Position numbers and translations under genes: made by a program. A stretch of DNA of 64,000 bases from positions 172,886 to 236,885 of the forward strand of contig JNVV01000009.1 in NCBI GenBank assembly GCA_000733355.1, written 5' to 3'. Below, one piece after another: positions 22,682-31,466 of this stretch. The notes below the pieces were generated by a model. That model saw only the letters and a program-made list of their open reading frames with translations. It was not told the origin of the DNA and made no database searches. Each line of letters begins with the position of its first letter. The stretch's first letter is position 1. Source of the stretch: Falciphora oryzae. Lineage: Eukaryota; Ascomycota; Sordariomycetes; Magnaporthales; Magnaporthaceae.

Positions 22682-23863
22682 TCAGCGGTTCAGATCGTCC
22701 TCCTCTTGTTCCCTTCGTACTTGCTCGCGCCTGTCCTTCAAGCTCATGGGCAATATCGATTGCGGATGCTTCTGCAGCAGCATGACCAAAGGCTTAGGAG
22801 GGTCGTAGCTTGGTCTGAAGAGGGGCCAGAGTTTGTCGTGGTCTGGGCTGCGATGGAATGGGCGGTGCCCAGGACACTGCTGCGACTCATCGCACATAAC
22901 GATGGTATCGGGGTGCAATGCGTCCCCCTGCTTCATCACAGGGACCAGCTCGAGCTCTGGCTCGTGTCTCGGTGGGATGGCTCCTCCGTCCTCCTCTTTG
23001 CACTGGCAGCCGACGACTCGCGAGTCTGGCATAAACTCTCGCTCATGATCCTGTCGAATGCCGTCAACGGGGGTATAAGGCGCGTTGACCGTATGGTTGC
23101 GTGTTGTTCCCCACGTGATGGTATCGCAAAGCATGACAGACCTCAGCTGAGGAAAGCACGCGAGGAACTTGGCGAAGGCTTGGCGGTCGCAGTCGGCGGC
23201 AAAGGCGTCAGGAGGGCACTGGCAGCCTGGCTCGTGGCCAACGACACCGGGCAGAACCTCGTCAAGGTGCTCATAGATGAACGACGGAGTCCGCTTGTCC
23301 CAGGTCAGGAGCGCTAGCTTCTGGATGGCTCGGACGGCGCGCGAGTGGCTGAGTCCCGTCCTCGCCAACAAAGGTATCTGCCAGTCATAGTGCCGGAGGG
23401 CGATCATATCTACCTCCCCGTTGAACCGGAGAATCCATGGAGGACGGTCGTGGCGGGCTTTTTTGTCGTCTCGAAACTCGAGCAAGTCCGGAAATCGGCG
23501 GAGCATTACCTGCCTAGACTCGACGCAGATCGAGCCAACAGCTCTGTATCCCGCCGTTGGCCCAGCCAGGAGCTTGTGGGCATATACCAGGCCGCCCTCG
23601 CGGCCCAGTGCGCCGTCTCGCAGGCGAAGTGACGGCCGCATGGTACGCGGGTCGATGTACAGCTCCTCTACCTGTTGGGCGCAGTCGGCAGACGATCCGC
23701 CAGTGGCATCGACAAGATCGAACCGGAAGAAATAGACCTTGGGGCGCAGGTCTAGGCAGTGATCCCAGACGAGACGGCGCAACTCCGTTGGTAGGCGGCC
23801 GAACTGGGGAAAGGAGGAGGTTGGCAGCCCCTTCTCGCTGCTCTCGCCGTCTCCTAGAGACAT
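22682..23863 (-). CDS. 2EXR-domain protein
   Basis: A single exon from the ATG at 23863 encodes 393 residues; the frame is open further upstream but has no earlier ATG. Residues ~19-37, FPQFGRLPTELRRLVWDHC, match the 2EXR motif (F-x-x-F-x-x-L-P-x-E-x-R-x-x-x-W) that opens this large, F-box-like fungal family. The body has the usual later elements: a segment in which old-record residues are listed (SICVESRQVMLRRFP), a histidine/cysteine-bearing acidic centre and a charged C-terminus (KDRREQVRREQEEDDLNR). The family is widely expanded in plant-associated and litter fungi; its biochemical role is not known. The gene is intact, and shares an upstream region of ~410 bp with the divergent RGG-box gene. 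Confidence 0.85.
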   Translation of the reverse strand: MSLGDGESSEKGLPTSSFPQFGRLPTELRRLVWDHCLDLRPKVYFFRFDLVDATGGSSADCAQQVEELYIDPRTMRPSLRLRDGALGREGGLVYAHKLLAGPTAGYRAVGSICVESRQVMLRRFPDLLEFRDDKKARHDRPPWILRFNGEVDMIALRHYDWQIPLLARTGLSHSRAVRAIQKLALLTWDKRTPSFIYEHLDEVLPGVVGHEPGCQCPPDAFAADCDRQAFAKFLACFPQLRSVMLCDTITWGTTRNHTVNAPYTPVDGIRQDHEREFMPDSRVVGCQCKEEDGGAIPPRHEPELELVPVMKQGDALHPDTIVMCDESQQCPGHRPFHRSPDHDKLWPLFRPSYDPPKPLVMLLQKHPQSILPMSLKDRREQVRREQEEDDLNR

Positions 23864-24273
23864 CTCGGCAGGTGTCTTGTGCCGGGGCTGCTGGCAGTCT
23901 GTAGAGGCGTCTTGGGCTAGAAGTGCTGGCAGAAAAGTCGGGTCTGTCTGCAGGTTGTCAGCGGAAGTGACGAAGATCTGAACCCGTCTTTTGATATTCG
24001 AATATCCCACACGGACTTACAAGGGACTGGCAAGGGTCGAACCCACTTTTGCCGATTGGCTAAAATGCGGGTGATAGCGGGGCTATCAGAGGGAGTTCTC
24101 CGCCACATGCAGGCAACCTTGGGTTGCCCCTCGGCTGGCGAACGGCTGCCAGGGAGAACCATTGATCGACTGGCAAACTTCAATACCATGGATTCGCCTT
24201 AAGCCCGGTTTCCATCTTACGTACCCCGACATTATACCATACCACCGCTACAGCGACAGCAGGAGCAGCTAGC
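23864..24273. promoter_or_regulatory. bidirectional promoter region (2EXR / RGG-box genes)
   Basis: This is the 410 bp between divergent start codons. It contains a perfect inverted repeat at 24072-24088 with two GATA-type cores, described separately. Confidence 0.55.
24072..24088. promoter_or_regulatory. inverted repeat with paired GATA cores
   Basis: TGATAGC-GGG-GCTATCA is a perfect 7-bp inverted repeat with a 3-base spacer. Each arm contains TGATAG, which fits the HGATAR consensus of fungal GATA factors. It sits ~190 bp upstream of the RGG-box start and ~210 bp upstream of the 2EXR start. Function is inferred only. Confidence 0.35.
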
Positions 24274-25701
24274 ATGGACGACCAATTCAACGTCCGCACG
24301 GACGATGACCTCTTCCTCGACGACTTCGAGCCTGTCGCCGACCCCGTCGCAACCCCCGCCCCAGAGGCGACGCCTGCGCCAGCCGTCGCACCAGCCCCTG
24401 TCCAGCCAGCCCACCCAGCGCATCCCAAACAGGGAGACAGGCAGTCGGGCACGCCCAGCAACAAGAAGAAACACACACCGTCCACATCGACGACGCCGAC
24501 ACCCCACCATGAGCCGAAGCCGAGGGGCCAGCTAGCCCTGTCGCGCCATGCCCCTCGCCCGTCTGGAGAGCAGAGCGGTCCTCGCCCTGATCGCCGGCAG
24601 CGGAATCAGGGCGGTAGCGGAGGCGGCGGCCGAGGCGACAACAACAACAGCAAAAACAGTAACAACAAGAAGGACGCCGCCCCCAACAGCGCGCCAGCCA
24701 AGGCAGAGCCCTCTCCCGCAGTAGAGAAACCCGCCGTCGATGCCGACGCGAGCGCCAGCGCCACCACCGAGCCCGATACGCAACCAGCTTCCGCCGCCGC
24801 CAAGGACAACGCGCCCCCCGCCAACGCGCCGACCGGCCCCGCGGCGCAACAGTTGTCGACCCCGACCGCGGCCAAGCCGGCCTCGGTCACGTCTGAGGCG
24901 CGGCTCAAGTCGGGCGCGAACCCGCGCACCAAGCTGACCGAGGAGGAGCTGGCGGCCAAGATGGCGGCCATGGCGGTCGCGTCGGCCGAGAAGATGCGGC
25001 GGCACGACCAGGCGCAGCGCGACGCGCGCGACCACGAGGCCGCCCTGGCCCGCTCCGCCGAGGACGCCCGCAAGCGCCGCCAGGCCGAGGAGGAGAAACG
25101 CCGCCGCGCCGAGGAGGACAGGCGCCGCCTCGAGGATGAGCGCGCCAAGAACAGGGAGCGCAAGCTGCAGGCGCTCGGCGCCAAGGAGGGTGCCTGGGAG
25201 CACGAGGCGCCAGGGGGCGACGAAAGGCCGCGCTTCGGCGGCGGCGCCAACGGCGGCGTCAGGGGCGCCAGGGGCATCAACTCGGGCCGCCTGGGCGGGT
25301 TGGAGAACAGCAGGTATGCGAGTGGCGGAGACGGCCAGGGCGAGGACGAGCCGGAGAGCTACGGCGGCCGTGGTGGCAGGGGCGGCCGTGGCGGCAGGGG
25401 TAGGGGGCAGCGAGGTGGAGAGCGTGGAGGTCGCGGCGGCGGCGGCGGCGATCGGAACGGCGGTGGAGCGCGCAGCGGACCGCAGCCGGCTGTCAACAGC
25501 ACCGTGGAGTTCCCGCCCCTGTCCACGAACTCGCCCAAGGCGCCGGCGGTCAGCGATGCCGTCAAGGATACCTTGACGACGGCGGCCAAGCTCTTCTCGC
25601 CTCTGTCGCCTAGTGCGCGATGGGACGATGAGGTCGAGGCCGAGGACGAGAGGACCAAGGCTGACGCTGCGGCCAAGGCGGCGGCTGCAGCCTCATCATG
25701 A
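24274..25701 (+). CDS. RGG-box, coiled-coil putative RNA-binding protein
   Basis: A single exon encodes 475 residues. An acidic start (MDDQFNVRTDDDLFLDDFEP) is followed by ~180 residues of Pro/Ala/Ser-rich disordered sequence, then a highly charged helix (residues ~225-300, with KRRQAEEEKRRRAEEDRRR) likely to form a coiled coil, then an RGG/GGR-rich tract (~residues 320-405) and a C-terminal piece with VNSTVEFPPLSTNSP and SPSARWDDE. RGG tracts bind RNA and are targets of arginine methylation. The overall layout resembles fungal ribosome- or mRNP-associated proteins, but I do not recognise a named orthologue. Its downstream neighbour LUC7, convergent with it, also ends in an RGG-rich tail. Confidence 0.8.
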   Translation: MDDQFNVRTDDDLFLDDFEPVADPVATPAPEATPAPAVAPAPVQPAHPAHPKQGDRQSGTPSNKKKHTPSTSTTPTPHHEPKPRGQLALSRHAPRPSGEQSGPRPDRRQRNQGGSGGGGRGDNNNSKNSNNKKDAAPNSAPAKAEPSPAVEKPAVDADASASATTEPDTQPASAAAKDNAPPANAPTGPAAQQLSTPTAAKPASVTSEARLKSGANPRTKLTEEELAAKMAAMAVASAEKMRRHDQAQRDARDHEAALARSAEDARKRRQAEEEKRRRAEEDRRRLEDERAKNRERKLQALGAKEGAWEHEAPGGDERPRFGGGANGGVRGARGINSGRLGGLENSRYASGGDGQGEDEPESYGGRGGRGGRGGRGRGQRGGERGGRGGGGGDRNGGGARSGPQPAVNSTVEFPPLSTNSPKAPAVSDAVKDTLTTAAKLFSPLSPSARWDDEVEAEDERTKADAAAKAAAAASS

Positions 25702-26215
25702 TTTACATGGAGCATAGAGACGAGACGACGGATCTCGGTAGGCTCCAGTTTCTTTTACGATACAAAACCAAAAAGGCAGGACGCAGCCACAACAGCCGCC
25801 GAGACGGGAATGGGATGGGTAAAAAGACAAAATAACAAACAATAATACCACAAGAAGCGTAAATGTTTTGAATGTGTCACAGCCTTGGTCCAAACATCTA
25901 TCTAGTCTCGCAAGCTATGTGACTCTACTTTTTACCCTGCCACACACTCCCCATTACCACTGCCTTCTCCCCCTCCGCCTCGAACAGGGAGACATCTACG
26001 ACAGTGGACCCCTTGTGAGGGAAGCCGCCCACCAACCAGTATGGCCCTCCAACCCCAGTTAAGGGACTCTCCTCCGCATCTACCCTAACATGGTGAAATG
26101 GTATCAGACGCTGCGCCGTTTTCCTACCCACCCGCATAACGCCAAGCGCCAAAATCTGCGATCAGAAAAACATAAAGAGAACATATGCACCGTATGTGAG
26201 TTTAGGTCCGCGTAT
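25702..26215. other. convergent 3' intergenic region
   Basis: This 514-bp region between the stop codons of the RGG-box gene and LUC7 holds only their 3' ends. No other feature was seen. Confidence 0.6.
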
Positions 26216-27336
26216 TCACCATCTTCCGCGGTAGCCACGGCCTCCACGACCTCCGCCACCGCCGCCACCCCCACCGTAACCACCACCATAGCCACCACCA
26301 GAGCGTGGGCCTCTCGACCCCCTCCAGCCACCATCACCGTAGTCTCTAGGACCCGAGGGCGCGGGGCCGAGATCCTCGTCTCTAAGGCGGCCGCCGTAGC
26401 CACCACCACCACCATAGCCGCCGTGGTCATCACGGCCGCCACGGTCGCCGTAGCCTCCGCGATCGCCGCCACCACCGCGGCCGCCGCGCGAGCGCAGCTC
26501 CTTGGGGAAGGCGTCGTAGGCCTTGCGCATCTGGGCGTAGCCGAGGTGCATCTTTCCGTAAAAGTGGTCAGCCAGGCGGCGGTCGTTGTCGAGGCGGGAT
26601 AAATAGGCGCCGCAGACGTCGCAGACTTGAAGCTTCTGGTGACCCGACGGACCGCTAGTGTCGAGCAGCACCTTGAGCTCGCGCTCGCGCTCGGCCTTGG
26701 ACATCTCGCTCTGGCGCACGCGCACGTACTCCTCCAGCGCCGCCACCACCAGGCCCTCCTCGCCCAGGATCTCGACCTCGGTGATGCCGCAGTTGATGGA
26801 GACTTGCAGGTCGCTGATTGTTCGGAGCTGTGCGAAAGAGTAAAAAGAGAGGTTAGTAGGGTTGGAAAGCGCCGCGTCTAGAAACACGTTGGTTAGGCCT
26901 ACCAGAGCGTTATGCTGCCGGATCTCATCCGGCGTCCTCTCCAGCCTCCTCTGGGCCGCGTCGATCCGGCGGTTGCAGTCGTCAATGTACTTTGACAGGT
27001 CGCGCATGTAGTCGTAGTCGAAGCCCAACCGCGCCTTCTCCTTCTCGGACAGTCCCTCGTACTCGACCTTGAGGGCCTCGGCATGCACGCGCTGGCAGGC
27101 GCCGAGGTCCTGCTTGGTGTTGGTGAAGAGGTCGTGCGGACAGGTGCCGGCGACGTAGGACCGGCAGACCTTGGGGTCGGTGAGGGAGAGCTGGGACGGG
27201 CGGGCTGCTATCCCGCCGCCCATCAGCTGCTCTGCGCGCGTAACAGCAGGGTCAGTTTACCAGTCGGTGCTGGGACATGTATGCGACGGGGAGAGGATGG
27301 AATCCTACCAAGGAGCTTTCGCTGCTCCGCCGCCAT
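26216..27336 (-). CDS. LUC7: LUC7-family U1 snRNP splicing factor
   Basis: There are three exons: 27309-27336 (nine codons plus one base), 26903-27231 and 26216-26827; the introns are 77 and 75 bp, both with GTAGG donors and the second with a CTACTAACC branch. The 75-bp intron is a multiple of three and stop-free, so an unspliced reading would not be noticed, but removing it restores the family sequence HNALLRTISDLQVSINCG. The 322-residue protein starts MAAEQRKLLEQLMG, has the first CCCH-type zinc finger (KVCRSYVAGTCPHDLFTNTK), long helices (YMRDLSKYIDDCNRRID) and the second C2H2-like finger (QVCDVCGAYLSRLDNDRRLADHFYGKMHLGY in part), then an RGG/GGYGG-rich tail from ~residue 225. LUC7 stabilises U1 snRNP on 5' splice sites. 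It is expected to be an essential nuclear gene. Confidence 0.96.
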
Positions 27337-27982
27337 GGTCGCGAGACGTCCACGCAAGCGCTTATTATGATAGTCTCGAGTGTGCGATATGGAGAGCAGT
27401 GATTGACAGTCGTTACGACTCTATGTTGGCCGCTTCGTCGTCTTGCCGCCAGTCGTTGGAGGTTAGGTCGGCTCGACTGCCGCAACGCTCCTTTGCGGTT
27501 GGATCGCGAGTTATCGACGCGGCTTCCAGCTCCCAATGCCGCTAGGATTTTCTGACGACTGGGCTGCTGATCGGAGTGGGGTGCCCCACATCAACTGCTG
27601 AGCGCGTCTTGAACCGATGTCGTAGTTCCTCACCTGCAGCTGGCTCCGAGTACGAGCGAGGACACCCTGTGATCAAAGACACAAGATACAAGAGCACTAT
27701 TGAAAACCCTCGAGGTCTACGGCAAGGGACAGTTGGCCAGGTTTTAATCGATATGAATGACTAAAGACACAGTATGCATGAATGGATTGTCAAAGAGAGG
27801 GCCGGCTATCCTCGAGAACATGAACCAAAGTTACACGCAAGTGACCCCGGACACCCGACCTCCAATTTGAGACCCACCCTGACCTCCCCACACTTGGAGC
27901 TGACACCTCGCCAGGAACCCCTTTGCTTCCGCCGCCGACATCAACTCGCATCGGACTCGGCCACGCAGCCGACACAACGACG
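27337..27982. promoter_or_regulatory. divergent promoter region LUC7 / GPI16
   Basis: This 646 bp lies between divergent start codons of two housekeeping genes. No TATA box or other distinct element stood out. Confidence 0.5.
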
Positions 27983-30058
27983 ATGCGCTCACTCTACAGG
28001 CTCGTGGCGACGTGCCTGTCCGCCATCTTCCTAACGGCCCTACTCGCTGAGCCGGCCACAGCGCAGCAGTACCACGAGCAGCTCGTGCTGCGGCCCTTGC
28101 CCCTTTCCGCCCTCCTGGCCAGCTTCAACTTCCGCGCAAACACCACCATCGCCGATTTCGAGGCGCACAACTACCGCTTCTTCCCAAGATCTGTCGCTCA
28201 GATCCTGCAGCATGCTGGCACCCGCGAGCTGCACCTGAGGTTTGCCCTCGGCCGCTGGGACGCCGAGAGCTGGGGCACCCGGCCATGGGACGGCACCCGC
28301 GAAGGCGGCACCGGTGTCGAGCTGTGGGCATGGCTTGAGGCCCCGACGGACGAGGAGTGAGCCCTGTCCCCTACCTCTGGACATAGATCGACTAGACACT
28401 GACCCTAAATCTGCCAGGGCCGACCAAAAATGGCTGACCCTCACCAACGCCCTGTCTGGCCTCTTCTGCGCCTCGCTCAACTTCATCGACGGCACCCGCA
28501 CCACCCGACCCGCCATGTCCTTCACCCCCGAGGGCGACCACCCAAACGTCGCGGCGGCCAACATGCACCTCCTCCACGGCACTCTACCCCGAGAGGTGGT
28601 CTGCACCGAGAACCTGACCCCCTTCCTGAAGCTCCTCCCGTGCAAAGGCAAGGCGGGGATCGCGTCGCTGCTGGATGGCCACAAGCTCTTCGACGCGTCC
28701 TGGCAAAGCATGGCTATCGACGTCCGGCCTGTGTGTCCTGAGGGCGGAGAGTGCGTTCTGGAAATCGAGCAGACTATCGACATGGTCCTCGACATGGACA
28801 GGTCCAAGCGGCCGCGGGGTACGCATCTGCTGGCTTCCTCTGTCCCCTATGCGCGTCACCGCTCTCAAGCCCCTGTCTGGCTCTCGCTGACACCTCCTGA
28901 TACTTCTGCGTAGATAACCCGATTCCCCGACCCCCGCCCGCTCACGAGCTCAAGTGCGACACCTCAAAGGACTACCACAGCGACGATGCCTGCTTCCCTG
29001 CCGACTCGAACGCGCACCAGGACTGGACCTTGTCGCAAATCTTCGGCCGTACCATGAAAGGCACATGCCCACTCTCTGACCCGGATAGCCGTCCAGTGTG
29101 CGTCGATGTGCCCAGCAGCCGCACCGTCTATGTTTCTGGGGGCATATACGAGTTCAAGGCCGCACATTCCCGGTGTTTCACTGTCGAGCCTCACGCCGAG
29201 TTCGACATAATCCTGCCCCAGCCAGAGCAACAACAACAGGTGTCTGAGTTCGAGGCTAGCGGTATCGTGCAGCCTGAGGTTCCCGCACTCTACGCGGAGC
29301 GCAGCCTGACGGGCCATGGAGCCGAAAGAGGAGGCGTGCAGACCATTTTCACGAACCCGAGCCCTGACGAAGATGTCGAGTTCGTCTACATGGAGACACT
29401 CCCATGGTTCATGCGCATCTACCTCCACACGCTCCAGGCGCGGGTCGCGAGCAGCGTCATTGGCAGCGGGCCTGGCGGCTCGTCGGACGGCAAGGCTATC
29501 CAGGAGATCTACTACCGCCCCGCGCGAGATCGCGCGCGCGGCACGCAGCTCGAGGTCCGCCTGCGCGTGCCACCCGCGTCGACCATGTTCCTGACGTACG
29601 ACTTTGAGAAGTCCATTCTGCGCTACACCGAGTACCCGCCCGACGCTAACCGCGGCTTCGACGTCGCCGCCGCCGTCATCACCATCCTCAGGGGCGGCAG
29701 GAACACGACGACCTCGTCCATCACCACGGGCAGCAGCAAGAGGAGGGCCAACCTGAGGACGGCGTCGCTGCTCCTGAGCCTCCCGACGCCCGACTTCAGC
29801 ATGCCGTACAATGTCATCATCTTCACATCGACGTGCGTAGCGCTCGCGTTCGGCGGCATGTTCAACATTCTGGTGCGCAGGTTCGTCGCGGCCGATGAGG
29901 GCCCCGAGCTGGGACTCGGGTCTGCCATCCAGAGGGTCAAGGAGAGGCTGCGGGCCAAGTTTGGAAAGGGGGCCGCGCCCAGCAACGACGCTGGGGTCGT
30001 TGATGAGAAGAGCGCACAGGAGTTGGAGCCTGAAAGAGAAGAGGGCGATTCGATATGA
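27983..30058 (+). CDS. GPI16: GPI transamidase subunit PIG-T/Gpi16
   Basis: The exons are 27983-28356, 28418-28818 and 28914-30058; the introns are 61 and 95 bp with GTGAGC and GTACGC donors, and the joined product is 639 residues. An N-terminal signal (MRSLYRLVATCLSAIFLTALLA) precedes the luminal domain, with Gpi16 landmarks: YHEQLVLRPLPLSALLASF, the FFPRSVAQIL segment, the ELHLRFALGRWD block, WAWLEAP, DQKWLTLTNALSGLFCASLNF, YMETLPWFMRIYLHTL and the C-terminal SYDFEKSILRYTEYPPDANRG-like stretch. One C-terminal membrane span (~residues 555-580) is followed by a basic cytosolic tail of ~60 residues. The protein is a core subunit of the ER complex that replaces the C-terminal signal of precursor proteins with a GPI anchor. 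The start was chosen at 27983 because it gives the signal peptide directly. Confidence 0.95.
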
Positions 30059-30569
30059 TTACCTACATGTGGAGCGGTAGAAAACTCATCGGGAAAAGAA
30101 AAAGTAAAACGAGACATTGGCGGTGAGGCATGACATCCTCCTAAGAGGGCATCACCGGTATTCCTCATCGGGCTTTGTACGTCTTCTAGGACCCAGGTTC
30201 CGGCCGGAAATAGCAACGACAATAAAAAGACCAAAGAAACAAGGAGAAATCGCCTCTGTACTTTTACATTGTAACCATTCCTTGCCCTCGTTAGTTTAGG
30301 CTATCCCCTTGAGTGCCGTTGGGCTGCAAACTGCAGATCTTCCCTCTCGCCAACCACATATATTCTTCTAAGGATAAATCCAGTGATCGTTTTCCTATTC
30401 CAGGCATGGCTTTCCCATTTCAGCCAGTGCAGCCTAGCGGCACTCAATGGGGTGCTGGGTACTGGAAATAGGGCCAACAAATTCAAGATGTTGCTGGTCG
30501 GATCTTCTCGGTAACCAGGAAAATCCAAGCGCCCGGAACGTCCACCGTATGTGAGACGGATCCCACAAG
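30059..30569. other. convergent intergenic region
   Basis: This region between the stops of GPI16 and the kinase-like gene shows no feature beyond 3' ends. Confidence 0.55.
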
Positions 30570-31466
30570 TCAGTTGTCGCACGATGGGAAAAGAAACCCA
30601 CGCAGGTGCCTGATGGCCAGCTTCCGCATGGCCTCCACCTCGCCCACAGCCTCCTTCTGGTCCCGCCACTCCTGATCCGACAAGCCCTCGGGCCTACGCT
30701 GGCAGCAGCCGAGGTCGACCACGAAGAGGCGGTACTCGCCGTCCCCGCCGGCCTGGTCCCTGGTGACCATGATGTTCTCGGGCCGCGTGTCCCTGTTGAG
30801 CACGTCGGCGTCGTTGAAGACGGCACCCACCTTGTGGGCCGCCAGGTGCACGAGGTGCGGCCAGTGGTCCTCGTGGGCGTGGTAGGGGGCGTCTGACAGG
30901 CGGAAGCCGTCAATGTGCTGCATCAGGATCCCCCGCACGGTGAAGAGCTCGGGCGACTTGCCCAGGTCGACGTTGTCAAAGACCGGGTCGATGGGGTGGT
31001 GGGCGACCTTGCCGTAGAGCTTAGGGATGTGGACGCCCTGGTGCTCGCGCAGCATGTCGTAGGCGTCGAGCTCGAACTTGAGCTCGTCGTTGAGGTCCTC
31101 CTTGAGCGCGACCTCCTTCTCGGCGGCGCTGTAGGCCGCCCACTCCGAGTCCGGCCGGGTCGGGCTGTGGTACTTGGCCAGGAAGGACGGCAGCTCGCCC
31201 TTGCGTGAGAAGTCGAGTAGCTGGGCCTCGAGCTCGGGCGTGTAGTCTCCGAGCTCGTGCCGCTTGCGGTACTCGTAGGCGGTGCGGTTGTCATTGAGCT
31301 TCAGGAATGCCCGGTCGGGCAGGTTGAGGGAGGCAGGGCTCGAAAAGATATCGACCACCAGCGTGGCACTGAGAGTGAAGGTGTGAGGGATTGCGTGGAT
31401 GCGGACCGCGATCTTCTCCCCGGAGGGATCAAAGATCAACTCGAGGACCTGTCCCGGCTCGTGCAT
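30570..31466 (-). CDS. divergent protein-kinase-like fold protein
   Basis: A single exon from the ATG at 31466 encodes 298 residues. The C-terminal half has a recognisable, altered catalytic loop, DVLNRDTRPENIMVT (NRD for HRD, Asn five residues on), and FVVDLGCCQ in the place of the DFG metal-binding motif. A candidate beta-3 lysine lies in RAFLKLNDNR, near the N-terminus, followed by an unusually long insert rich in charged residues (PDSEWAAYSAAEKEVALKED) before the helix ELKFELDAYDMLREHQ. This matches small fungal kinase-like proteins with lineage-specific expansion; activity is plausible since catalytic Asp and Asn and the metal-binding Asp remain, but the substrate is unknown. Confidence 0.8.
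   Translation of the reverse strand: MHEPGQVLELIFDPSGEKIAVRIHAIPHTFTLSATLVVDIFSSPASLNLPDRAFLKLNDNRTAYEYRKRHELGDYTPELEAQLLDFSRKGELPSFLAKYHSPTRPDSEWAAYSAAEKEVALKEDLNDELKFELDAYDMLREHQGVHIPKLYGKVAHHPIDPVFDNVDLGKSPELFTVRGILMQHIDGFRLSDAPYHAHEDHWPHLVHLAAHKVGAVFNDADVLNRDTRPENIMVTRDQAGGDGEYRLFVVDLGCCQRRPEGLSDQEWRDQKEAVGEVEAMRKLAIRHLRGFLFPSCDN

Noticed and set aside
24021..24120. Possible tRNA suggested by GGGTCGAACCC
   Set aside because: The surrounding sequence does not give an acceptor stem or an anticodon arm.
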